This document shows, piece by piece, positions 56,405 through 64,000 of a DNA stretch of 64,000 bases. Under the pieces are notes generated by a model. It was not told the origin of the DNA, ran no database searches, and saw only the letters and a program-made list of their open reading frames with translations. A program made the translations under genes and the position numbers. Source of the stretch: Phocoena phocoena (taxonomy: Eukaryota > Chordata > Mammalia > Artiodactyla > Phocoenidae); assembly GCF_963924675.1 (NCBI RefSeq), contig NC_089224.1:61427464-61491463 (forward strand), read 5' to 3'. Position 1 is the first letter of the stretch, and each line of letters opens with the position of its first letter.

Positions 56405-56835
56405 AAAAAAAATCTGAGTTGCTTCAGTTAGGAATGCATTTGTCCACAATAGCTGGAAAGCCCCTCCAACTGTGTAGAGAGACAGAAGTTTATGTGACTC
56501 ACAGGACAAGACTAGGCAATAGGGAGGTAGGTAGAATAGGGCCATTCATGGTAGCTCAGTGGTAACGTCAGGGGACAAGGCTTCTTCTATTTTCCCACTC
56601 CATCATCCTTAACACATAGGTCTTTGTCTTCAGGATTATTACGTCAGGGTGGCAAACAGCCACTGTATCTCCAGGTATTGCATCAACATTCCTGGCAGAG
56701 AGAGGAAGGAAGAGGCTCCTTATGAAGAAAAAAAAAAAGTCTTTCCAAGAAACCCCTAACTTCTGTCTCATTGTCCAAAATTGTGTCACAAGGCTACCGT
56801 AACAGCAAAGGAATCCAGGAGAAGTATTTTTAGCA
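56405..56835 (-). mobile_element. MLT1-like LTR, antisense
   Basis: 'acagaagtttatgtgactca', 'actccatcatccttaacaca', 'attacgtcagggtggcaaac' and 'ggcagagagaggaaggaaga' follow an MLT1-class LTR in antisense. The 108-codon minus frame at 56568-56894 lies mostly inside it. Confidence 0.5.
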
Positions 56836-56839
56836 AAAC

Positions 56840-58685
56840 ACGGTGCCACCCTGAACAAAACTGAGTGAAGGGGGAATGAATTTTGGGTAGGCAACTAGCA
56901 TTGTCTTTCCACAAACATGATAAAAGGTTAGCAGGTAAAACATAAGTTCATTCTACTACTTCTTGCTATCATCTTCCTCCCATGTAATTACTGCAGTTGA
57001 TTTTTCAGTCAAATTTAGAGGACAGAGTGGACATGGATGGAAGGAAAGAATGGAAAAACTTCAAAGATGCAAAAAGGGACATGTGCAAAAAAAAAAATAG
57101 AGTTGAGTCTGAGCAAGTAAATTGAGGAGCACAAGGTGTGAATTGACAATGGGACTTAAAGGTTAGGCAGAAATTTTGGCTGCTATTCAAAAAGACTAAG
57201 AAAGTTGCTTTCGATTCTGAACAGGAAAGTGAAATATTTCTATAATAAGAAAACACATATTTGTTGTCATACTGAGATTCTGAATCTCTTTCCAAGTTGA
57301 GTCAATACAGTTATCAACACTGCTGCTTACCACCTCCAGAGCAACATGCCGGGGAATAGGAATAGATCACTGGAGCATGATTCACCATTAATTAACAGTA
57401 TTCTTTTTAGTGATTTATAAAAGACAAAGGAACAATTACTGTTCAGCTAGAAATCTGTGTAGATATGAGTGACTCCTATTTTCTCAGTTGGTTCTGCTAG
57501 TAGTATATTTTAAAAAGCCATGTGGATATGATTTAAGCTTTGAAACGATCAGCTAATTCCATTCAGGTGCATTGTAAAATTCATTAGAAAATACTTCCTT
57601 TCCCATCACTCAAATGCCTCAGAGAATAACAATTTTATATTTTTCACTTGTTTGAATTGTAAATGTCAGCAGCACTAAAAAGGAATTTTTTTTTTCAGAT
57701 AACATGACAAAGAGCTTACTTTTCTGCAATAGTTTGAGACAGTGCCTAGTGCTATTGGGAGCTTTCAGGACCAAAAGTCCCAAAATTCTTCAGAAAGTCT
57801 GGAAATTGTTCTAATTCTTAAGCAATTTGAGCTTTTTAAGGAATCTCTTGTTCTGATATTTAAGGGAGTAACTTCTCTGTGATTCTACCTGTGCATGTTT
57901 TTTTTTTTCCTTCTGTAACAATGCGGTTTTGATGTACTGCGTTTTGGGGCCATTCTAACATGTGAAACTTTTAAATTTTGTATTGATAAGTTTTGGTAGC
58001 CGTTGATAATATTGATAGAATATTGATCAAATTAATATAAATATCAATTTATATACCACCGACTTGTACTGCATGACAAATTTGACCAAAGTCTACACAG
58101 CATTTTAACTTTGAATTATGTACATAAAGTTGTGAATATTGTTTCAGTGGAAGTATAATCTGCTTAAGAAAACACATTTTTTTTGTCACTGTAAAATTAC
58201 TAACAGCCATTTATATTTTAAAACATGCATAAAGGCCAACCTGGTAAGATCTTAGTAAAAAAATATACAATCTTCCTTAATTAAAAATAAACACTAAAAG
58301 AAACAAACAACCTCAAAATAAAAATACATAAAGTAAAGATTAGAGTTTCCAGGGTTGGGACACAGTGGAAAGTCTCCTTTGAACAAAGAACTGGACTACG
58401 TAGTCCTGCTTCTCTTCTCTTCTCTTGTCTTTCCATTGATGCCTATTACTAGGCATGTTAGTAATTAACTGACGCTGCCACCACCAAAAATCTAGTCTCA
58501 GACATGAGCTGTTCCTCCCTAAACAGTCTGAGTCTGAGCCAAAGTTGACCTGTGATTCTTCCCTTGAAATCAGGAAGCAGAGCCAGGACTGAGACATTCA
58601 AAAACACTTTTTTTTTTTAAAGGTTGAAGGATAACCAAGTGAAAACTAGGTGATCTGACTCAGAAAATACAGCTTTTCCTGTAGG
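56840..58685. other. Repeat-poor AT-rich stretch
   Basis: Nearly 1.9 kb without a mobile element I recognise and without a convincing open frame (96 codons at 57005-57295, minus). AT-rich throughout. It may contain conserved non-coding DNA. Confidence 0.4.
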
Positions 58686-58689
58686 TTTG

Positions 58690-59010
58690 CAGGCCCATCC
58701 CAATTCTGTGGAAACCTAATCTGGTCGGGGATAGGTGCTGTGTCAGATAAACTCTAACATCTCAGGAGTTTGGTACAATGGATGAGTATTTCTTGCTCTC
58801 CTGAGACTCTTTTCCCTTTGTACCTCAGCCATCTTGCACATATCTTCCAAGGTCTCAGTGTTTGGCTACATCATGACAGACAAAGAGTTTTGGAGACTTG
58901 TCCTTATGTGTGGAGGCTGGGGGGCATTTATGGGCCGTGGAATACTTGCTGTGATGGAAGGCACTGGAGACAGAGGCAGGGGATCCAAGGCTGCCCTCTA
59001 CTCCTGCAGG
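58690..59010 (-). mobile_element. MLT1-like LTR, antisense
   Basis: 'gatgagtatttcttgctctc', 'agccatcttgcacatatctt' and 'ggcatttatgggccgtggaa' resemble an MLT1-class LTR read in antisense. The 113-codon plus frame at 58770-59111 overlaps it and is unlikely to be a gene. Confidence 0.45.
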
Positions 59011-60380
59011 TAACTGAAACCCGTGGTTGTACGTGGGACCTACACCACCCCACCTCGGGCTACTTCACTCCATATTCTCATCAACCCCTAACACCTAGAA
59101 AGCTGTCCTAGTGAAATCTGTGGTCTGCACTGAACTGCTTCTGATGTCTTTCTCTCCCTTCTAATAGAAGTGCTGTAATTAGCTCACAAAAGGTTAAGCC
59201 ATTTCTTTAATTTGCCTTTGCATTGTGAAGTTGTTTGGGTGTGTATTCATATTTTGTCAGTCTAGACTGTTCTTCCTGTTCAAAAAAATTTTTGAGTGAT
59301 GTTGGGCAGTATTCAATCTGGAAGCAAAAGAGAAATTTTCCCCGTGTTCCTTCCGACCAAGAGTAAAATCACTTTGCTGCCCCTAGGGGTGTGGGTGGAA
59401 GAATACAGGGCCTGGAGGAGTTTACAAGCTGCTCTCCTTGTGTGTAGATCTGCTTCTCACTTCATTCCTCTGGGTCTAGAGGTAACCTGTTTAATGGCTA
59501 ATTTTCTCGAGCCCAGTTGGAATTGAGGAACACGCCTCCTTCCCAATAGTGTATTTTTAAGTTTTTATTCCCTCCATTTTTCCTTCCTTTGGAAGCTTGA
59601 GGGGTACTTATTGGCAGGCTGAAATAAATCCCTAAAACTTAGAGTTTGAAACAATTGGTTGAAAAGCTCTTTAATCATGTCACAGTTATTCTGAATCTAA
59701 TACGGTCACTGAGGAATAAAGTCCAAGGGGCCAACCAGTCTCTTAGATTCCACTAAAACCCCAAAACACGAAAGTTAGAAAAATGATAAGACAATCGTTT
59801 ATGAAGGTCAAACTTGGATGCAAAATAAGAATGAGTTGGGAAAAACATTTTACTTAAATATACTGTATATAATGGGAGTAATTGTCTTGGAGATGGTAGC
59901 ATGATAATGATTACCAGAAGCAGACAGATAGTTAACTGAATAAAGTATAAAGACAAAGAAAAATAATATAATAAAAATAATATTTTATCCATATCCTTAC
60001 TGTCTAGGTAAGAGAATATTCCAATTTTACTAGACTGATGCCAGATTTTACTAAAAAGATATCCTGAAAGAACAGAAGAATAACACAACGGGCCATGTTT
60101 CATTGACATGAATTTCCTTGGTTCAATACCCAGTATCCTTAATTATTGCTCCCTAGCAACTTGGTGGACAGTAGTAATTAATTAATTAAACAAACATTTA
60201 TTGAAATTCTACTTTTGTAGCAGATATTTGACACTTGATTTTTAGGAGCTTCTTAACTACTGGGAGAAACCAATAAATAAAGGATTATGTTAGAGAAGGA
60301 TAGGGCTATGATGATGTAAACACAGTTGCACATGGAGACGCATAGCAAATCAGCTTGGGGAATTGGTAAAGGCCAATGGT
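59011..60380. other. No recognised feature
   Basis: Mixed AT-rich sequence with short open frames (76 codons at 59296-59526 plus, 118 codons at 59753-60109 minus) lacking recognisable homology. Confidence 0.35.
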
Positions 60381-60384
60381 GGTT

Positions 60385-60612
60385 GACAAACTCAAACTCT
60401 AGCGTCAGACTGTCTCAATTTAATTCCCCTCTCCATATTTAATTGTTGTAGGACCTTGAGCAAATTGATTCATTTCTCTAAACGTCAGTTTCTTAATCTG
60501 TACAATGTGGAATAGAGGCACCTTTCCTAATGAGATTTAAATGAGATTATGTACTAAAGCATCTGGCATAGTGCCTATGGATTGTAAATGCTCAATTTAT
60601 GTTGGCTAGTAG
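60385..60612 (-). mobile_element. MIR SINE, antisense
   Basis: 'aggaccttgagcaaattgat', 'taaacgtcagtttcttaatc', 'tgtacaatgtggaatagagg' and 'tctggcatagtgcctatgga' give antisense MIR in full order. Confidence 0.9.
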
Positions 60613-60614
60613 TG

Positions 60615-61655
60615 TTTGCAGAAGAGATGATGCTTGAAATGAGTTTACGGGATGAGTAGGAGTTAGAGAATAGGGGAGTGGAAGACAGCATTTCAGAGGG
60701 AGGCAATGACATGGGATAGACACAGAGACACGAGATAGCCTAACATTTTTGGGTAACAGCAAGTGGTGTATGTCTATTCTACTTTAACTTACCTTCATTA
60801 AACCCAGCATGTAAATAACATTAAAAGTTTGTTACAAACGTTTGTATTTCACCTCAAGAATTCCTTCAGATGTACCTACCTACCCACACTCTTCACTCCT
60901 CATTAGCCTAGTTTCTGAATTCAGTTTGGCTCCCTTCTCTGGTTTCTGCTCTTAATCTAACTCACAGATTTGGAATTGTTTACTGCAGACCTAACTGTAC
61001 ACTTCAGAGGACACAACTCCTGGGGCTTGCTTACTGGCTCTATGAACCGTAACAGCGGAAATATGCCTCACCATCCTCTGGGAAACTCCCCAGCCTCTGA
61101 TGCTGCATCACCAGACAGGGAGGATGACTGGACAATTTTCTAGAGAGATAGGCCAGTGCCAAATTATAATGAGCTTTATGTGTTCAGGAATCTGAACATT
61201 TTCCTAAAACTACGAAGAACCACTAGAGAAGTTTAAATAGAGGAAAGACATGATCAGATTTCTATTTTAAGAAGATTACTCTAGTAGCAGTTTCTAGATC
61301 AGACATAAGGAAAACCATTAGGAACGTCTGCACAAGTAAGCCCAGTGAAGTGGGACCTGTTGTAAAGCAGCAGTGGTGGGACCAAAGGAAAAGCAGTGAG
61401 TGTGAAACAGAATAGCGAACGTCCTGGACTTGGTGACTGTGGGAGCTAAGTGACAGAGAGGAGTCTGGGATGACTACCAGATTTCTAGCTCAGGTAACTG
61501 GAAGGCTGGTAAGGCCATTCATCAAGAAAAGGGATCCTGCATAAAAAAACAAGGTTTGGGATAAAAATCGTGAGGTCAGATTTTGGATATTTTGTGTTGA
61601 AGGTGTCTGTGGGACTCTAAATAGACATGTCCATCAGCAGAGAAGTCTGGGCTTC
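60615..61655 (-). mobile_element. L2 LINE, antisense, with an insert
   Basis: Antisense L2 at 60615-60774 ('gatgagtaggagttagagaa', 'ttcagagggaggcaatgaca') and 61147-61655 ('aagacatgatcagatttcta', 'gagtctgggatgactaccag', 'ggtgtctgtgggactctaaa'). The 370 bases between (60775-61146) do not belong to L2 and match nothing I know. Confidence 0.75.
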
Positions 61656-61895
61656 TTGAATATTCATGTTTCTGAGTGCACATACAGAAGGAGACCAGCT
61701 TTACGAAGATGATTCTTGTTTTCAGACTAGGTATATATCTTTCCTTATAAATGAGTAGTCCTTCTGTTCTAGAAATCAGTGTCTGGCATTTGAATCCTAG
61801 AGGGCCTGATTGTCATTGATTAACTTTTTGAACCACTCCAGAAAGTTCAGCAATCATATACTTTATCTTTTGCTATATTAATAGGCATATCTTTT

Positions 61896-62101
61896 TTTTT
61901 TTTTTTTTTGCGGTACACGGGCCTCTCACCGTTGTGGCCTCTCCCGTTGCAGAGCACAGGCTCCGGACGCGCAGGCTCAGCGGCCATGGCTCACGGGCCC
62001 AGCCGCTCCGCGGCATGTGGGATCTTCCCGGACCGGGGCACAAACCCGTGTTCCCTGCATCGGCAGGTGGACTCTCAACCACTGTGCCACCAGGGAAGCC
62101 C
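61896..62101 (-). mobile_element. CHR SINE, short form, complete, antisense
   Basis: Full-length short CHR SINE in antisense with a pure T-run (A-tail). The perfect 16-bp TSD aataggcatatctttt lies at 61880-61895 and 62102-62117. Confidence 0.97.
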
Positions 62102-62117
62102 AATAGGCATATCTTTT

Positions 62118-63130
62118 AAAGCATTTTAAAAAGGCATTATCATTAATTCAGGCTGGCTTACTCATGTACTTGGAAAAAAAGATTTGTATTCTGTCAAATG
62201 TTTACAGCTATCAGTACCCTGGAGGGGTAGCATAGTGACATGCTCATTGGGTATGAGAACTACTCTTCCTTACGAGGTTCCTAAATTCCTATTATCCAAT
62301 AACCAGAGGGAAAAAAGTATTCAGAGACTAAGATGAATGGAAAAGTACAGAAAATACTAATATGAAACTCTACTCATCAATAGTTATTGAAAATGATAAT
62401 TACATAAATAAAAGTGAAGGTTTTAATTGATGCTGGAAAGGATTTTGTACAGGACCCTCTTTTTCCAAGCCCTCCGTCCATATATCCTCTTCTTTGCTTT
62501 CTCTCTTACGCGCCTGTTTCCTTCCACCTAATTCACATATTCATTGAAAGTGCAACTTTCAGGTCTTGGCTTTGTGAAGGGGTTTCAGATGATAAGTTTT
62601 TACCCCACAAGGTCCAAGGCTTTGTCTTCAGTTTCCAAGAGACCATTAAAATTGAAATTCTAGTTTACCAAGGAATGGTAGATTTTTTTCCTCTTCAGCA
62701 CTGCTTTACTGTTTTTGATTTGGGCTTTCATTCCTTTCTAGATCTTTGTGAGTTCCCCTGACTTTCTTGCCAGCTCAGCAATGCATTTAATAAGCTGTTT
62801 TAAAATACTTGGCCCAGAATTTTTTGGTGTTTATTCAGCTTACCTAACCCACCATATAATCAGAAATGGAAATAATTTTTATAAAGCTAGGCAGTGTAAA
62901 AGTATACTGTAACTTGAAAATGGGAATCAGAGGGAGAAAACGGGTTGAAGGAAGGGAAAGTAGAATAATTTTTTCATCTTTCATTGTGGAGTGTCAGTAG
63001 ACACTATTTAAATATGAGCCATAGCTCCATATAAATGTGGTTATTACCAGAGGAACTAAAACCAAACATTGTTAACTTATCTCTGAGACCTGGTGGGGAG
63101 GGGGATGTTAGGAAAGAAAGTCTTTTACTT
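62118..63130. other. Unassigned sequence with 115-codon open frame
   Basis: A plus-strand frame at 62414-62761 (115 codons, rich in F and L) lies outside any repeat I could name. No signal peptide, domain or splice context supports it. Confidence 0.35.
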
Positions 63131-63133
63131 TTG

Positions 63134-64000
63134 GAAAAGACAGAAGTAAAGTTGTCTTTATTGACGGCCGACATGATTGTCTACATAGAAAGTCTGATGG
63201 AATCAGTAAAGAAGCTACTAGAACTAATAAGTAACTTTCACAAGGTATCAGGATATAAGATCAATATAAAAAATCAATTACATTTCTCTACACTAGCAAC
63301 GAACAAAAGTAATTTTAAAACAATATATTTACAATAACGTCAAAATTATGATATACTCAGGGATACATCTGGCAAAAGCTGTGAGAGACCTATGTAACTA
63401 AAAACTTAAAAAGCATTACTGAGAGAAATTAAAGAAGACTTAAATAAAAGGAGAGATATATCTTTGTCATGGATCAGAAGACTCTATACTATTAAGATGT
63501 CAGTCCTCACCAGACTGATCTATAGATTCAAGACAATACCAATCCAAATCCCCACAGGCCTTTTTGTAGAAATTGACAAGATGATACTAAAGTTCATATG
63601 GAAAGGCAAAGGACCTAGAATATCCAAAACAACTTTGAAAAAGAAGAGCAGAAAGGGAGGGTTAATACTACCTGATTGATTTATTTATAAATTAAAAAAT
63701 TTATTATAAAGTTACAGTAAATAGATAATGTGGTATGGGGTAGAGATAGACAGACATACCAATGGAACAGATTAGAGAATTCCCAAATAGACCCACACAT
63801 GTAGGAACGACTGATTTTTGACAAAGGTAGACGGGCAATATGGTGGAGGATAGTCTTTTTAACAAATGGTGCTGGAAGAATTGGATATTTGTATAGGTAG
63901 TTGTGGACCTCAGTCCTTATCTCACATCCTACACAAAATTTAGTTCAAAATTGTTCATAGACCTAAATTTAAGAGCTAAAATAATAAAATTTTGTTAAGA
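63134..64000 (+). mobile_element. L1 ORF2 RT region, sense, runs off window
   Basis: Sense L1 starting abruptly in the RT just before its catalytic motif and continuing past the window edge. Motifs: EVKLSL, DMIVYIE, LISNFHKVSGYKIN, SWIRRLYTIKMSVLTRLIYR. The catalytic FADD is read here as LTAD (63161-63172), so the first active-site aspartate is lost. Stops occur after 63679. Confidence 0.93.

Noticed and set aside
58770..59111. Plus-strand frame of 113 codons
   Set aside because: It overlaps an antisense MLT1-like LTR and shows no domain.

Overview
The window looks like mammalian nuclear DNA from a cetacean, most likely a toothed whale. The main evidence is thirteen copies or fragments of the tRNA-derived CHR SINE. 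Its short form (about 205 bp plus A-tail) and its long form (about 300-370 bp, ending in an AAATA-rich tail) both appear, and eleven of the twelve intact or near-intact insertions carry a visible or probable target-site duplication (TSD). I recognised no Alu, B1/B2, carnivore SINE, BovB or other ruminant-specific repeat. Family names come from recognition by eye; no database search was run.

I found no protein-coding gene, tRNA, rRNA or CRISPR array. The long open frames fall in L1 ORF2 remnants, in SINE bodies read in both directions, in LTR or ERV remnants, or stand alone without recognisable homology. The window is best read as intergenic or intronic sequence.

Layout. 1-7.4 kb: scattered MIR, L2, MLT1 LTR and L1 3'-end fragments around unassigned sequence, with a CpG-rich patch carrying a YY1-type motif near 3.7 kb. 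7.4-8.8 kb: antisense L1 ORF2. 11.9-12.6 kb: LTR-like block. 12.8-18.5 kb: two plus-strand old LINE-1-type elements in tandem, the first HAL1-like or internally deleted, cut by a CHR SINE and by a hAT element with a perfect 8-bp TSD. 21.8-22.3 kb: CpG-retaining patch with a candidate exon. 24.9-27.7 kb: minus-strand ERVL-type remnant. 28.4-29.7 kb: L2 with a large (CCCT)n(TC)n array inside it. 30.4-31.4 kb: one MIR cut by a Tigger-like palindromic element and by an L1. 32.6-34.9 kb: very old CR1/L3-like and L2 LINE sequence, both antisense. 35.9-40.3 kb: antisense L1 5' half cut by a MULE/MuDR-class transposon (36358-37867), itself cut by a CHR SINE dimer. 41.7-44.9 kb: antisense L1 ORF2 holding a young L1 stub, a CHR SINE, a solo MaLR LTR with intact TSD and a MER20. 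45-64 kb: L2, MIR, L1, MLT1 and CHR copies, two longer stretches without recognised repeats (45.9-47.6 and 56.8-58.7 kb), and an L1 ORF2 running off the right edge.

The most interesting object is the three-layer nest at 35.9-38.3 kb. A DNA transposon with long inverted termini, a 9-bp TSD and a recognisable MULE transposase remnant sits in L1, and carries two head-to-tail CHR SINEs that share a single TSD. Other items worth a second look are several local perfect inverted repeats of 10-14 bp, the candidate exon at 22007-22164, and the CpG/YY1 patch at 3.7 kb.
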